The notes beneath the pieces were generated by a model. The model saw only the letters and a program-made list of their open reading frames with translations, had not been told where the DNA came from and made no database searches. A program made the position numbers and the translations under genes. This document shows positions 1 to 9,648 of a stretch of 56,775 nt of DNA, in pieces (positions within the stretch are counted from its first letter, which is position 1; the number at the start of each line of letters is the position of its first letter). Origin of the DNA: an uncultured Paracoccaceae bacterium (lineage in GTDB: Bacteria; Pseudomonadota; Alphaproteobacteria; Rhodobacterales; Rhodobacteraceae); assembly GCA_937146765.1 (NCBI GenBank), contig CAKZRP010000057.1, positions 1 through 56,775 on the forward strand, read 5' to 3'.

Positions 1-7
1 TCTTCAT
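1..7 (-). CDS. 5' end of a leftward gene (possibly cobS), truncated
   Basis: Only the start codon and one more full codon are in the window. The leftward strand has a GAGGAG ribosome-binding site at about 13-18 followed after a normal spacing by ATG at 7-5. In many Alphaproteobacteria the J-domain gene beside bolA is followed by cobS and cobT (cobaltochelatase subunits), so cobS is my guess from remembered gene order. Nothing in the visible codons identifies the product, and a terminator separates it from the J-domain gene. Confidence 0.3.
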
Positions 8-110
8 CGGAATCTCCTCGTTCATCCTGCCGAGAAAATTCTACTTCCGCATCCCCTTAAGATCGGGGGGGATTACCAGGGCTCAAACCTGACTTTTCTG
101 CAGCGTGCAA

Positions 111-139
111 TAGAAACGCCCCGAGGGTGTCTCGGGGCG
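111..139 (-). terminator. Intrinsic terminator after the J-domain gene
   Basis: A perfect 9-bp stem (117-125 with 131-139) and 5-nt loop is followed, in leftward reading, by a T-rich tail (TTTCTATT). It lies about 30 nt past the J-domain stop codon. The rightward side has no T tract. Confidence 0.75.
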
Positions 140-168
140 ATTGATCTGGGCGAAGCTGGGGCGCGGGC

Positions 169-795
169 TTATTTGAAGCTGCGGCTGTCCTTGACCTGAT
201 CCCAGGCCCAGACCACCTCTTGCAGCTGTTCCTCCTGGCTGCGGTCGCCGCCGTTCATGTCGGGGTGCAGCACCTTGATGAGCTTTTTATAGGCTTTGCG
301 GATCTCGGCCTTGGTCCAGTCGTCCTTGGCCTCGAGAATCTCGATGGCGCGGCGTTCGGTCGGGGGCAGGCGGCGGCCTGCCTGCTGGCCGTTCTTGCCG
401 GGGTTGCGGGTGGCGTTGTTGCCCAGCACCTGATGCGGGTCCTCGATGCCCAGGCGCGCCCAGGCGCGGGCCTCGGGGTCGCCCATCGGCTTGGTGGTGC
501 GTTCCCAGACCTTGTCCTTGGAGGCCTGGGCGTTCATCTCGGCCTCGGTGGTGCCTTCGAAGAAGTTCCATTGCTGGTTGTATTCGCGCACGTGCTGCTG
601 GCAGAACCAGAAGAAATCATCCAGCACATCGGGCGCCTTGGGGGCGCGGAACTTGCCGGCCTCTTCGCAGCCGGGATGGTCGCAGACACGCACAGAGGTG
701 TCGGAGGCGCCGGACATGCTGCGCCGTCCGCGGGGATTTTTCTTTTTCGCGGAGCGGACGGACATATCGAAACCAAAGGGATCGGATTTTGTCAT
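169..795 (-). CDS. J-domain (DnaJ-like) co-chaperone with N-terminal Cys/His cluster
   Basis: The 208-aa protein ends with a J domain (about residues 145-205) carrying the HPD tripeptide (177-179) that stimulates the DnaK ATPase. No G/F linker, DnaJ zinc repeats or substrate domain is present, so it is a type III J-protein, not DnaJ itself. The N-terminal half has a CX4C pair (CDHPGC) and a CX2H pair (CQQH), which could bind zinc; this is inference. The start ATG at 795 has an AGGTG Shine-Dalgarno. It is divergent from bolA with 90 bp between them, a pairing I recall from other Alphaproteobacteria. The client is unknown. Confidence 0.85.
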   Translation of the reverse strand: MTKSDPFGFDMSVRSAKKKNPRGRRSMSGASDTSVRVCDHPGCEEAGKFRAPKAPDVLDDFFWFCQQHVREYNQQWNFFEGTTEAEMNAQASKDKVWERTTKPMGDPEARAWARLGIEDPHQVLGNNATRNPGKNGQQAGRRLPPTERRAIEILEAKDDWTKAEIRKAYKKLIKVLHPDMNGGDRSQEEQLQEVVWAWDQVKDSRSFK

Positions 796-885
796 GCGGG
801 AGCACCTTCTAGACGCATCTGTTCGACTCGGAGGCAGCAGTTTAGTCTAACGGTCGAGAGATAAAAGGGGGGCGGGCACAGTTTT

Positions 886-1167
886 ATGACCAACAAGCGG
901 AGCAAGGCCGAAATGAGTGTAAGGGCAGACATCGAAACCACCCTGAGAGAGGCGTTCGATCCCAGCTATCTGGTGGTGGAGGACGACAGTGACAGCCATC
1001 GCGGCCATGCCGGCCACGACGGGCGCGGCGAGAGCCATTTCAACGTGAAGATCCGAGCCGCGGGCTTTCAGGGCATGACCCGGGTGGCGCAGCATCGGGC
1101 GGTGCACAAAGCGCTGGGTGATATCGTCGGACGCATTCACGCGCTGGCGCTGGATATCGGCGCCTGA
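886..1167 (+). CDS. bolA: BolA family protein
   Basis: This 93-aa protein matches the BolA fold. The SHFNVKI stretch and the invariant RHR-like segment (QHRAVHKAL) are followed by the typical IHALAL end. BolA proteins partner monothiol glutaredoxins through a shared [2Fe-2S] cluster and act in iron homeostasis and stress or envelope regulation. An internal ATG at 913 (MSVRADIETT), preceded by GGAGCAAGG, gives a protein closer to the usual BolA N-terminus and may be the true start, yielding 84 aa. It is divergent from the J-domain gene and ends in a clear terminator. Confidence 0.85.
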   Translation: MTNKRSKAEMSVRADIETTLREAFDPSYLVVEDDSDSHRGHAGHDGRGESHFNVKIRAAGFQGMTRVAQHRAVHKALGDIVGRIHALALDIGA

Positions 1168-1215
1168 GCGCGCGCAGGGCCGGGCCCTGTGGAGCGCGGC
1201 GAGGACCGGCAATCG

Positions 1216-1249
1216 GGCCGCAGTCTCCTGCCGGAGCTGCGGCCTTTTC
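1216..1249 (+). terminator. Intrinsic terminator after bolA
   Basis: GGCCGCAG (1216-1223) pairs with CTGCGGCC (1237-1244); inside it CTCC pairs with GGAG around a short loop, and TTTT follows. The stem also sits between convergent bolA and the DUF4177 gene, though only the rightward side has a T run. Confidence 0.75.
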
Positions 1250-1301
1250 GCTCCCTGGCGGACGGACGCCCCCCAAAGGGGAGGGCGGCGCGGCCCTGGG
1301 C

Positions 1302-1907
1302 CTAGTCCGGCGATTTGCCCCGGCTGGCGCGGGCGCGCAGGGCGGCGGTGAGACCTGAGACCGGGCTCAGTTCCTCCACCCCATCGTCCGAGATCATCCG
1401 GCGCGCGCCGGGGCCGGGCACGGCAATCGCCTCGGGCGGGGCCTCGGGATCGCCGGCAATGGCGGTGAGCGGCGCCGGTTCCGGCGCATGGCGCGCCGAC
1501 GGGGCGGCGATGGGCGGGATCTCGGCAATCCGCTGCGCCTGCGGCTCGGCGCTGAGGGAGGTTTCTATCTCGCGGCCCGAGGCGGCCTCGGGGGCCGCGG
1601 CTTCGGGCGTTGCGCGCGGGGCGACCAGGGTCTCGGCCGCGGTTTCGGAGGTGGGGCGCGTGCCGCCGGTCACCGCAAGAGGGCGGCGGAACACCAGGAG
1701 GTTGCGCCAGGTGGTCTTGGTGCCGGTGAGGCCGACGCGCTCTTCGGAGGGCAGCAGTTCGGCGCGCTGGAAGTCCCAGCCCTGGGCCGCCATCTCGTTG
1801 AGCATCTCCTCGATCCCGAAGGCGAAACGCGCCTCCGGAGTCTTGACGCCGCGGGCTTTCTTGCCCTTCACGGGGGCGGGGACAACTTTGTATTCGTAGG
1901 TCTGCAT
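1302..1907 (-). CDS. DUF4177-domain protein with long disordered tail
   Basis: The first 70 or so residues of this 201-aa protein (MQTYEYKVVPAP..., then GIEEMLNEMAAQGWDFQRAE) match the DUF4177 pattern, a short domain with a Trp-containing turn and unknown function. The remaining 120-odd residues are rich in Ala, Pro and Glu and look disordered. I chose ATG 1907 because AGGAA lies 5-9 nt upstream; the frame stays open for another 81 codons, but that extension overlaps pepT and has no family similarity. It lies 76 nt downstream of pepT on the same strand and may be co-transcribed. No signal peptide or membrane span is visible. Confidence 0.75.
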   Translation of the reverse strand: MQTYEYKVVPAPVKGKKARGVKTPEARFAFGIEEMLNEMAAQGWDFQRAELLPSEERVGLTGTKTTWRNLLVFRRPLAVTGGTRPTSETAAETLVAPRATPEAAAPEAASGREIETSLSAEPQAQRIAEIPPIAAPSARHAPEPAPLTAIAGDPEAPPEAIAVPGPGARRMISDDGVEELSPVSGLTAALRARASRGKSPD

Positions 1908-1983
1908 TCGGTGTTCCTGTACGGATCGCGCGCGCAATTTAGCAGGTTCGCACGCCGGAGAAAGAGTGGATCGACCGCAGGGG

Positions 1984-3234
1984 TTACTTCTGGGCGACAG
2001 TTCGCGCGGCGCGGGCGGCGAGGGTGAGGCACATCTGCGTGGCCACCGCCATATCCTGCACCGAGATCCACTCGAGCGGGCCGTGAATGCACTGCATGCC
2101 GGTAAAGATATTCGGCGTCGGCGTGCCAAATTCGGTGAGGCGCGAGCCATCGGTGCCGCCCCGGATCGGCACCGAGACCGGCTCGATCCCGAGGTCGCGG
2201 CAGGCGTCGCGGGCGAGATCCACCGGGGTCATATCGCTCTCCAGCCAATAGCGCATGTTGCGGTATTGCTTGGTGATCTCGCAGGTGATTTCGGCGCGCG
2301 GCTCGGTGGCGGCAACAGCGGCGCAGACGCTGCGCAGGAGGGCGCCCTTGGCCTCCAGCCCCTCCAGCTCGAAGTCACGCAGGATGAAGCGGAGTTCCAT
2401 CTCGGATGAGCCGCCCTCCATGTCGGTGGCATGGATGAAGCCTTCGCGGTCGGCGGTGGTTTCCGGCGTCATCGTGGCCTGCGGCAGGGTCTGGATGATC
2501 TTGGACGCGAGGTGGATGGCGTTGACCATCTTCTCCTTTGCCAAACCCGGGTGGATCGACACGCCCTTGACGCGCACGATGGCGCGGTCGGCGGAGAAGC
2601 TCTCGTACTCGATCTCGCCCACTTCGCCACCGTCCAGCGTATAGGCGAAATCGGCCTTGAGGTCGGTGTGGAGCTGGGGCTGCACGCCGTGGCCGATTTC
2701 CTCGTCCGGGGTGAAGGCGATGCGGATCGGCGGGCGCGGGGCCTCGGGGTTTTGCAGGAGGTGCTCGGCCATGGTCATGATGATCGCAATGCCGGCCTTG
2801 TCATCGGCGCCGAGGAGCGTGGTGCCCGAGGCGGTGATCAGGTCATGGCCGATTTTGGACGCCAGATAGGGGTGTTCCACGGGGGAGAGCACCAGATCGG
2901 GATCGTCCGGAAAGGTGATGTCGCCGCCGTTGTAACCCTTGATCACACGGGGTTTGACGCCACTGGCGTTGAACTGCGGTGCGGTGTCCACATGGGCGAG
3001 GAAGCCCACGGTTGGGGCCTCGACAGTGCCGGGAATGGTCGCCAGCACGACGCCATAGTCGGTGAGCTGCACGTCTTCGGCACCCAAAGCGGTCAGCTCG
3101 TCGCGCAAGAGGTGCAGCATGTCGAACTGGATGGCGGTGCTTGGGGTCGAGGCGGAGCTTTCATCGCTTTGGCTGTCGATGGCGGCATAGCGGGTGAGGC
3201 GGGTCTCTAGGGCGGCGTGAAAGGCGTTGGACAT
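1984..3234 (-). CDS. pepT: Peptidase T (tripeptide aminopeptidase)
   Basis: This 416-aa cytosolic M20B metallopeptidase removes the N-terminal residue from tripeptides. Zinc-site motifs are all present: HVDTA near residue 81, TTLLGADDKAG with the bridging Asp, and TPDEEIG with the catalytic and metal-binding glutamates. The C-terminal IRGGTDGSRL segment is typical of PepT. Length is close to the roughly 410 aa of the family. ATG at 3234 has AGGAG about 8 nt upstream. The DUF4177 gene follows on the same strand. Substrate specificity is from family membership. Confidence 0.95.
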   Translation of the reverse strand: MSNAFHAALETRLTRYAAIDSQSDESSASTPSTAIQFDMLHLLRDELTALGAEDVQLTDYGVVLATIPGTVEAPTVGFLAHVDTAPQFNASGVKPRVIKGYNGGDITFPDDPDLVLSPVEHPYLASKIGHDLITASGTTLLGADDKAGIAIIMTMAEHLLQNPEAPRPPIRIAFTPDEEIGHGVQPQLHTDLKADFAYTLDGGEVGEIEYESFSADRAIVRVKGVSIHPGLAKEKMVNAIHLASKIIQTLPQATMTPETTADREGFIHATDMEGGSSEMELRFILRDFELEGLEAKGALLRSVCAAVAATEPRAEITCEITKQYRNMRYWLESDMTPVDLARDACRDLGIEPVSVPIRGGTDGSRLTEFGTPTPNIFTGMQCIHGPLEWISVQDMAVATQMCLTLAARAARTVAQK

Positions 3235-3390
3235 CGGTCATGCTCCTGCTGTTGGCGGCAAGATCGCGGAGGGGGAGGGCGAGGTCAAGGTGGGGCGTCG
3301 CGTGATTGGATACGATATGAAGCGTCTTAGGTGTTCGGGCGGATGGGGCGCCGGGCGTGGCAGTCCATGGCGAAGGTTCGCACATAATCC

Positions 3391-3421
3391 AAACGCAAAA
3401 GGGCGACCCTTGGGCCGCCCT
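3391..3421 (-). terminator. Intrinsic terminator after gatB
   Basis: Reading leftward, AGGGCG pairs with CGCCCT (3416-3421 with 3400-3405), with further pairing inside, followed by TTTTGCGTTT. It lies 25 nt past the gatB stop codon. Confidence 0.7.
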
Positions 3422-3445
3422 CGTTGAACCTGTCGCGTCTGAACC

Positions 3446-4954
3446 TCAGCCCAGCTTCGCGGCCACCAGATCGTTGACCGCTTTGGGGTTGGCCTTGCCG
3501 CCGGTGGCTTTCATCACCTGACCGACGAACCAGCCGGCGAGTTTCGGGTTCACCTTGGCCTTTTCCACCTGATCGGGGTTGGCGGCAATGATCTCGTCCA
3601 GAGCGGCCTCGATGGCGCCGGTGTCGGTCACTTGCTTCATGCCGCGCGCCTCGACGATCTCGGCGGGGTTGCCGCCTTCGGTGTAGACGATCTCAAACAG
3701 GTCCTTGGCGATCTTGCCGGAAATGGCATCCGAGGCGATGAGGTCAATGACGCCACCCAGCTGCGCCGGGGAGACCGGGCTGTCGGTGATGTCCTTGTCG
3801 TCCTTTTTCAGGCGACCGAACAGCTCGTTGATGACCCAGTTGGCGGCCAGTTTGCCGTTGCGGCCCTTGGCCACCTCGTCAAAGTAATTGGCGCTTTCCA
3901 CATCGGCAGTCAGCACGGAAGCGTCGTAGTCGGTCAGGCCGAAGTCCTTGATGAAGCGCGCTTTTTTCTCGTCCGGCAGTTCGGGCAGGTTGGCCTTGAT
4001 GTCATCAACCCAGGCCTGTTCGATCTCGAGCGGAAGCAGGTCCGGGTCGGGGAAATAGCGGTAGTCATGCGCCTCTTCCTTGGAGCGCATGGAGCGGGTT
4101 TCGCCCTTGTCCGGATCGTAAAGACGGGTCTCCTGCTCGACCTTGCCGCCGCCTTCGACGATGGCGATCTGGCGACGGGCCTCGACCTCGATGGCCTGCT
4201 GGATGAAGCGCATGGAGTTCATGTTCTTGATCTCGCAGCGGGTGCCGAGGTGGGAGAAATCCTGGGTTTCCTGATAGCGCTCATAGGCGCCGGGCAGGCA
4301 GATCGAGACGTTCACGTCGGCGCGCAGGTTGCCGTTCTGCATATTGCCGTCGCAGGTGCCGAGATAGCGCATGATCTGGCGCAGCTTGGCAATATAGGCG
4401 GCGGCCTCTTCCGGGCCGCGGATATCAGGGCGCGAGACGATCTCCATCAGGCAGACGCCGGTGCGGTTGAGGTCGACAAAGGACATGGCGGGGTCCATGT
4501 CGTGGATCGACTTGCCCGCGTCCTGCTCCATATGGATGCGTTCGATGCGCACCATACGCGCGGTGCCGTCACCAAGTTCCACCAGCACTTCGCCCTCGCC
4601 CACGATGGGGTGGTAAAGCTGGGAAATCTGATAGCCCTGCGGCAGGTCAGGATAGAAGTAGTTCTTGCGGTCAAAGGCGGACCAGAGGTTGATATCGGCC
4701 TTGAGGCCAAGCCCGGTGCGCACCGCCTGTTCGACGCAGTATTCGTTGATCACCGGCAACATGCCGGGCATCGCCGCGTCCACAAAGGCCACGTTGGAGT
4801 TCGGCTCGGCACCGAATTTGGTCGAGGCCCCGGAGAAGAGTTTCGCATTGGAGCTGACCTGGGCATGTACCTCCATGCCGATGACCAGTTCCCAGTCATG
4901 CTTGGCGCCCGCGATCACCTTGGGCTTGGGGAGTTCATATGTCAGGTCGAGCAT
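3446..4954 (-). CDS. gatB: Aspartyl/glutamyl-tRNA amidotransferase subunit B
   Basis: GatB is the kinase/tRNA-binding subunit of GatCAB, which converts Glu-tRNA(Gln) and Asp-tRNA(Asn) to the amidated forms. The 502-aa product opens with the family hallmark [12 protein letters not shown] (about 21-32) and contains [19 protein letters not shown]. The C-terminal YqeY-like tRNA-binding domain ends in the usual [22 protein letters not shown]. The frame is open further upstream, but ATG 4954 ([12 protein letters not shown]) gives the normal family length and avoids overlap with tex. gatA and gatC are not in the window, so the complex is encoded at separate loci, as is common. Confidence 0.95.
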   Translation of the reverse strand: MLDLTYELPKPKVIAGAKHDWELVIGMEVHAQVSSNAKLFSGASTKFGAEPNSNVAFVDAAMPGMLPVINEYCVEQAVRTGLGLKADINLWSAFDRKNYFYPDLPQGYQISQLYHPIVGEGEVLVELGDGTARMVRIERIHMEQDAGKSIHDMDPAMSFVDLNRTGVCLMEIVSRPDIRGPEEAAAYIAKLRQIMRYLGTCDGNMQNGNLRADVNVSICLPGAYERYQETQDFSHLGTRCEIKNMNSMRFIQQAIEVEARRQIAIVEGGGKVEQETRLYDPDKGETRSMRSKEEAHDYRYFPDPDLLPLEIEQAWVDDIKANLPELPDEKKARFIKDFGLTDYDASVLTADVESANYFDEVAKGRNGKLAANWVINELFGRLKKDDKDITDSPVSPAQLGGVIDLIASDAISGKIAKDLFEIVYTEGGNPAEIVEARGMKQVTDTGAIEAALDEIIAANPDQVEKAKVNPKLAGWFVGQVMKATGGKANPKAVNDLVAAKLG

Positions 4955-5162
4955 CGAGCGGCCCTTCTTGCGATTGATCCATCTGTTCCTTGGCGTTCTA
5001 GGCGGGAGCGGGGCGGGGAGCAAGGGGCATTGGCGCGCCAAGGCACCGGCAGCGGGTCGCTTGCCACAGATTGCCCCCTTGGCGGGCCGCGTGCCCGCGG
5101 CTAAGACAGTTCTCCCGGCTGCTCGCTTTGCGCCGGATGAGGTTGCCAGAGGAGACGCCCCG

Positions 5163-7541
5163 TTGACCACAGTGGACACCACGCCCCAGACAGCGCATCA
5201 GACGCAGGCGCGCATCGCCCAGACCATCGCCGGCGAGATCGCGGCCAGCGCCAAGCAGGTCAGCGCCGCCGTGGCCCTGCTGGACGAAGGCGCCACCGTG
5301 CCCTTCATCGCGCGCTACCGCAAGGAAGTCACCGGGGGCCTGGATGACACCCAATTGCGGACCCTGGCGGAGCGGCTCGACTATCTGCGCGAGATGGAGA
5401 AGCGCCGCGCGGCCATCCTCGAGTCCATCAAGTCGCAGGACAAGCTGACCGAGGAGCTGGCCACCTCGATCCTGAAGGCGGAAACCAAGGCGCAGCTGGA
5501 GGACATCTATCTGCCCTACAAGCCCAAGCGGCGCACCAAGGCGATGATCGCGCGGGAAAACGGGCTGGAGCCCTTGCTGGACGCGATCCTGAGCGATCGG
5601 TCCGCTGATCCCGAGGCGCTGGCGGCGGGCTATGTGACCGAAGCCGTGGCGGACACCAAGGAGGCGCTGAATGGCGCCCGCGATATCCTGACCGAACGGC
5701 TGACGGAAAATGCGACGCTGTTGGGCCGCCTGCGCGAATATCTTCAGGCGGAGGCGGTGCTGACTGCCAAGGTGGTCGAGGGCAAGGAGCAGGCGGGCGC
5801 GAAATTCTCGGATTACTTTGAGCATTCTGAACCCTGGAAGACCACGCCGTCGCACCGGGCGCTGGCGATGCTGCGCGGCTCGAACGAAGGCGTTTTGACG
5901 CTGGACGTGGGACCGGCGGGCGAGGAGGGCGTGGCGCGGGCCGAGGAAATGGTGGCCGCAGTGCTCGACGTGCGCGGCACGACCCCCGGTGACAAATGGC
6001 TGCGCAAGGTGGCGGGCTGGACCTGGCGGGTGAAACTGTCGCTGTCGATGATGCTCGAGCTGATGGGCGATCTGCGCGCAAGGGCGCAGGATGAGGCGAT
6101 TGCGGTCTTTGCCCGCAACCTCAAGGATCTCCTCTTTGCCGCGCCAGCCGGTGCGCGACCGACGCTCGGGCTTGACCCGGGCATTCGCACCGGCGTCAAG
6201 GCGGCAGTGGTTGACGCGACCGGGAAATTGGTGGCCACCGAGACGCTGTACCCGTTTCAGCCGAAGAACGACCTGCGCGGCGCGCAGGCCATGATCGTCA
6301 AGCTGATCGCGGAACATGGCGTCGAGCTCATCGCCATCGGCAATGGCACCGCCAGCCGCGAGACGGAGCGGATGGTGGCCGAGGTGCTGAAGATGCTGCC
6401 GCCGAAGATCAAGGCGCCGACCAAGGTGATTGTCTCCGAGGCAGGCGCCTCGGTCTATTCCGCCTCGGAACTGGCAGCGCGGGAATTCCCCGGACTGGAT
6501 GTGAGCTTGCGCGGCGCGGTCTCCATCGCCCGCCGCCTGCAGGATCCGCTGGCGGAGCTGGTGAAGATCGAACCCAAGAGCATCGGCGTCGGCCAGTATC
6601 AGCATGACGTCGACCAGCACAAACTGTCGAAATCGCTGGAGGCGGTGATCGAGGATGTGGTGAACGCGGTGGGGGTCGACCTCAACATGGCCTCGGCGCC
6701 GCTGCTGGCGCATGTCTCTGGCCTTGGGATCGGTCTGGCAGAGGCCATCGTGGCGCATCGAGACGTGAATGGCGCCTTTGCCACCCGCAAGGAGCTGTTG
6801 AAGGTCGCGCGGCTCGGGCCGAAAGCCTTTGAACAATGCGCGGGCTTCTTGCGGATCCAGGGCGGCAAGGAGCCGCTCGATGCCTCTGCCGTGCACCCGG
6901 AAAGCTACGACGTGGCGCGCAAGATCGTCGCTGCCTGTGGGCGGGATATTCGCCAGATCATGGGCGATGCGTCGGCGTTGAAGAGCCTGCGGGCGGAGCA
7001 GTTCGTTTCGGGCGAGGTCGGCCTGCCCACGGTGCGCGATATCTTTGCCGAGCTGGAAAAGCCGGGCCGCGACCCGCGCCCCTCCTTTGTGACCGCCAGC
7101 TTCACCGATGGGGTGGAGGAGATCACTGACCTCAAACCCGGCATGGTGCTGGAAGGGACGGTGACCAACGTTGCCGCCTTTGGCGCCTTTGTCGACATCG
7201 GCGTGCACCAGGACGGTCTGGTGCATGTGAGCCAACTGGCCGACAAATTCGTCAAGGACCCCCATGAGGTGGTGAAGACCGGTCAGGTGGTCAAAGTCAC
7301 CGTGACCGAGGTGGATGTGGCGCGCAAACGCATCGGCCTCACCATGAAAAAGGACGGCGGCGCCTCCGCCCGCGAGGAACGCGACGCCCGCGGCACCCCT
7401 CGAAATGACACCCGGGGCGGCCCGCAGCGCAAAGCACCGCAAGGCCATCCGCGCGGCAAGATGTCGGCCGCGCCGCAGGGCAAGACCTCCGACACCGGCG
7501 CGCTGGGCGCGGCGCTGATGGACGCCTTCAAGAAGAAATAA
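5163..7541 (+). CDS. tex: Tex-family RNA-binding transcription accessory protein
   Basis: This 792-aa Tex homologue has an N-terminal helical region, a YqgF-like RNase H fold near 330-460 ([16 protein letters not shown]), helix-hairpin-helix segments ([20 protein letters not shown]) and a C-terminal S1 RNA-binding domain at about 656-725 ([20 protein letters not shown]). A basic Arg/Gly/Pro-rich tail follows. Tex binds nucleic acid and elongating RNA polymerase. I chose TTG 5163, preceded by GAGGAGA, because similarity begins just after it; the longer frame from 4665 runs through gatB in antisense. gatB and tex are divergent. A strong terminator follows. Confidence 0.93.
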   Translation: MTTVDTTPQTAHQTQARIAQTIAGEIAASAKQVSAAVALLDEGATVPFIARYRKEVTGGLDDTQLRTLAERLDYLREMEKRRAAILESIKSQDKLTEELATSILKAETKAQLEDIYLPYKPKRRTKAMIARENGLEPLLDAILSDRSADPEALAAGYVTEAVADTKEALNGARDILTERLTENATLLGRLREYLQAEAVLTAKVVEGKEQAGAKFSDYFEHSEPWKTTPSHRALAMLRGSNEGVLTLDVGPAGEEGVARAEEMVAAVLDVRGTTPGDKWLRKVAGWTWRVKLSLSMMLELMGDLRARAQDEAIAVFARNLKDLLFAAPAGARPTLGLDPGIRTGVKAAVVDATGKLVATETLYPFQPKNDLRGAQAMIVKLIAEHGVELIAIGNGTASRETERMVAEVLKMLPPKIKAPTKVIVSEAGASVYSASELAAREFPGLDVSLRGAVSIARRLQDPLAELVKIEPKSIGVGQYQHDVDQHKLSKSLEAVIEDVVNAVGVDLNMASAPLLAHVSGLGIGLAEAIVAHRDVNGAFATRKELLKVARLGPKAFEQCAGFLRIQGGKEPLDASAVHPESYDVARKIVAACGRDIRQIMGDASALKSLRAEQFVSGEVGLPTVRDIFAELEKPGRDPRPSFVTASFTDGVEEITDLKPGMVLEGTVTNVAAFGAFVDIGVHQDGLVHVSQLADKFVKDPHEVVKTGQVVKVTVTEVDVARKRIGLTMKKDGGASAREERDARGTPRNDTRGGPQRKAPQGHPRGKMSAAPQGKTSDTGALGAALMDAFKKK

Positions 7542-7552
7542 CGAGAGTGCAA

Positions 7553-7578
7553 AAAGGGGGCCATGTGCCCCCTTTCTT
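7553..7578 (+). terminator. Intrinsic terminator after tex
   Basis: AAAGGGGGC (7553-7561) pairs perfectly with GCCCCCTTT (7567-7575) around a 5-nt loop, followed by CTT. The A run before the stem gives a T run in leftward reading, so it could also serve the convergent gene ending at 7644. Confidence 0.85.
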
Positions 7579-7643
7579 GAGGGCGAAACGATCCCGGGTG
7601 GGGAACCGCACGCCCGGGGCAAGAGGGGGCAGCCTCCGCCGCC

Positions 7644-8999
7644 TCAGGTCGGCAGGATCTCCATACCCTTGGCGGTGAACACCAGCCGCTGACCATCGGC
7701 AATCTCGCGGCGAAAGATCTCGGCTATTGCGCGCAGGGCGATCTTTTGCCCGCTCGCGCGGGTCTGCCCGGTGGTTCCGGGGGATTTCTGGGCCGAGGGC
7801 TTCTCCAACTCTGCCGAAACCTCGGCCCAGATCTGCGGGTGCAGCTGGCGCAGGTGCCCTGTCACCAGCCAGCGGGCCGCCTCGGCGATGGGGCTGTGCA
7901 GCTCCTGTTCCGGGGAACGCTCGACCGGGCTGATCCCTGCGAGCAGGCAGCACTGGGCCGCCAGCAGGTTGACCTGCTCCTGCCCGGGGAGGGGGGACAG
8001 GAGGTCGCGGAGCCCGTCCAGGAAAAACGCGGGGTCCAGGTTGACCCGGGCAGGAGCACTGACGAGCAGAGCATCGAAATAGACCCAAACATAGCCACCC
8101 GCCCCCCAGGGGCTGCCTTGACGAGCAGCGGCGCGGCGCGCTTCGAGATCCAGCGCGGCCAGGCCCTCGGGGCCACGCGCCGCGAGATGGCGACCGAGGG
8201 CCCGCAGGGGGCGCGGATCGCGCGGGGCGTAGGACGTCAGGGCGTGGTGGGCATCGGCGAGCTGGGCCATTCCTGCGCCGGGGGTCAGACCAAGGAGCCT
8301 GGCCTCGGCGGTGGCCATCCAGGCGGGAGAGGGCGCGGTTGCAGGCCGCATGGCCAGCAAGCTTTCCGCGCGGGTCCGATGCGCCTCGGCGCGCGCCCTC
8401 AAGGCCTCGCTGCGTCGGGGACGATGCGCGGCCTGCCGCAAGCAGGCCGTGGCAATGTCGAGATGGGTCAGAGCGGTCAGGGTGGTCAGCTCCGGGGTGC
8501 GGCCCTGTTCTAGCCGCAGCCGTTCCAGCGCCATGATCCCGTCCAACAGGCTGCGGTCGCTGAGCGCCACGCCCTCGGTCAGCGCATGGTCCACCGCATT
8601 GACCACATCGGCGCGCGCCCCCGCGGCCAGAAGATCTGCGAGCGGGCGTCCGTCCACGGTGGTCGCGCAGGCCGCGTCGAGGTCCTGAAGCCGGTGCAGC
8701 AACTCGTCCCAGCGGTCTTGACGGGCGAAGAACTGACCTTCGCGCAGGGCGGCGTCGCGCGCCTCGGTTTCGGGGCTGGCGCTGGCGAGCGGCAGGGAGA
8801 TCACATCCTCAAGACGCAACAGGTCGCGGCCCGGCGCGGTTGCGCCAGCCAGACCGGGCAGGGCGGCCAGAGCGGGGCGCAGGCGGGCCAGGGCGCCCCG
8901 ACCCGATAGGGGGGCTCCCTCCATCTGGCCGATCCGGCTGGAGATTCGGCGCAGGGCCTTTTTCAATCCGTCGTGTGCCGGCAAAGCGGGGAGGGGCAT
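7644..8999 (-). CDS. Unknown helical (TPR-like) protein
   Basis: I do not recognise this 451-aa protein. It is rich in Ala, Leu and Arg, almost entirely predictable as amphipathic helix, and has repeated helix pairs in the middle reminiscent of TPR repeats, but no clear consensus. It has no signal peptide or membrane span. The start at ATG 8999 has GAGGT 6 nt upstream; the open frame extends to 9158, but that part has no ribosome-binding site. It is convergent with tex and lies downstream of pepN and a small membrane protein, with a 190-bp gap in between. Confidence 0.6.
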   Translation of the reverse strand: MPLPALPAHDGLKKALRRISSRIGQMEGAPLSGRGALARLRPALAALPGLAGATAPGRDLLRLEDVISLPLASASPETEARDAALREGQFFARQDRWDELLHRLQDLDAACATTVDGRPLADLLAAGARADVVNAVDHALTEGVALSDRSLLDGIMALERLRLEQGRTPELTTLTALTHLDIATACLRQAAHRPRRSEALRARAEAHRTRAESLLAMRPATAPSPAWMATAEARLLGLTPGAGMAQLADAHHALTSYAPRDPRPLRALGRHLAARGPEGLAALDLEARRAAARQGSPWGAGGYVWVYFDALLVSAPARVNLDPAFFLDGLRDLLSPLPGQEQVNLLAAQCCLLAGISPVERSPEQELHSPIAEAARWLVTGHLRQLHPQIWAEVSAELEKPSAQKSPGTTGQTRASGQKIALRAIAEIFRREIADGQRLVFTAKGMEILPT

Positions 9000-9189
9000 G
9001 ATCGGACCTCGGGTCTTTTGCAGTGGTCTTTGTCTGGGACCAGTTTTCGGCAAGGTTTGGGGCGCAATCATGGCGGGGGGGAGGAGTTTGGCAGAAGAAT
9101 TGCGGCCTGCCGCTGCTGAATGGCGGCAGGAGCAGGGCATTGAACCGGCTGCGGGCAAGAAGGTCGGACGAGTGGGCGATTGGTGTCGA

Positions 9190-9648
9190 TCAGAAAACAG
9201 TGAAATGCTGGCGAACCACGCGCAGCCCGCGCTCGGTCAGAGCCTTTTCAAGGGCTTGGGCCCTTGGGGTGACCTCGGGGGGCAATGGGTGATGGGTGCC
9301 GAGGCGGCTGTGCACCGTGGCGCGAATGGAAAAGTCCCAGCGCGTCAGCAGCACCACATGGTCGATCTCGACAAGGGCGATATCGCCCTGGTTGCGCGGG
9401 GCCTGCCAGCGCAGGCGGTTGGCGTCCAGTTCGAGCCAGGCGGTGGGATTGCGCCAGAGCTCCCAGAGCGCGGGCAGGACCGGCAAGGCCAAGAGCGCGA
9501 GGACCCAGGGCGAAGCTGCCACCAGAACCCGGAGCAGCAGGAGTGCCCCGATCCAGAGGGCAACCAGGGTGGCGGTGGGGCCGGAGCGGGCGTCCCGCGC
9601 ATGGCGGAACACCCCGGGATCCCGGTCGGGCGCAGTGCCCTCAGGCAT
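9190..9648 (-). CDS. Small membrane protein with two transmembrane segments
   Basis: The 152-aa product has two adjacent hydrophobic helices (about 26-42 and 45-63, joined by a short SPW turn), then a soluble C-terminal half of about 85 residues (LELDANRLRWQ, VEIDHVVLLTRWD) suggesting a small beta-rich domain such as a PH-like fold. That layout resembles bacterial PH-domain membrane proteins, but I cannot assign a family. Its ATG overlaps the end of pepN by 8 nt, so translation is probably coupled and both genes form one leftward operon. Confidence 0.65.
   Translation of the reverse strand: MPEGTAPDRDPGVFRHARDARSGPTATLVALWIGALLLLRVLVAASPWVLALLALPVLPALWELWRNPTAWLELDANRLRWQAPRNQGDIALVEIDHVVLLTRWDFSIRATVHSRLGTHHPLPPEVTPRAQALEKALTERGLRVVRQHFTVF

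Noticed and set aside
3..92. 29-codon rightward open frame at the window edge
   Set aside because: Could be the end of a gene, but a leftward start with GAGGAG fits the same bases better, and the short peptide matches nothing I know.
4665..5162. N-terminal extension of tex by 166 residues
   Set aside because: It is antisense to gatB and has no Tex similarity; TTG 5163 with GAGGAGA is the better start.
4998..7622. 874-aa leftward open frame opposite tex
   Set aside because: Shadow of tex; low-complexity His/Arg/Gly-rich translation and no recognisable domain.
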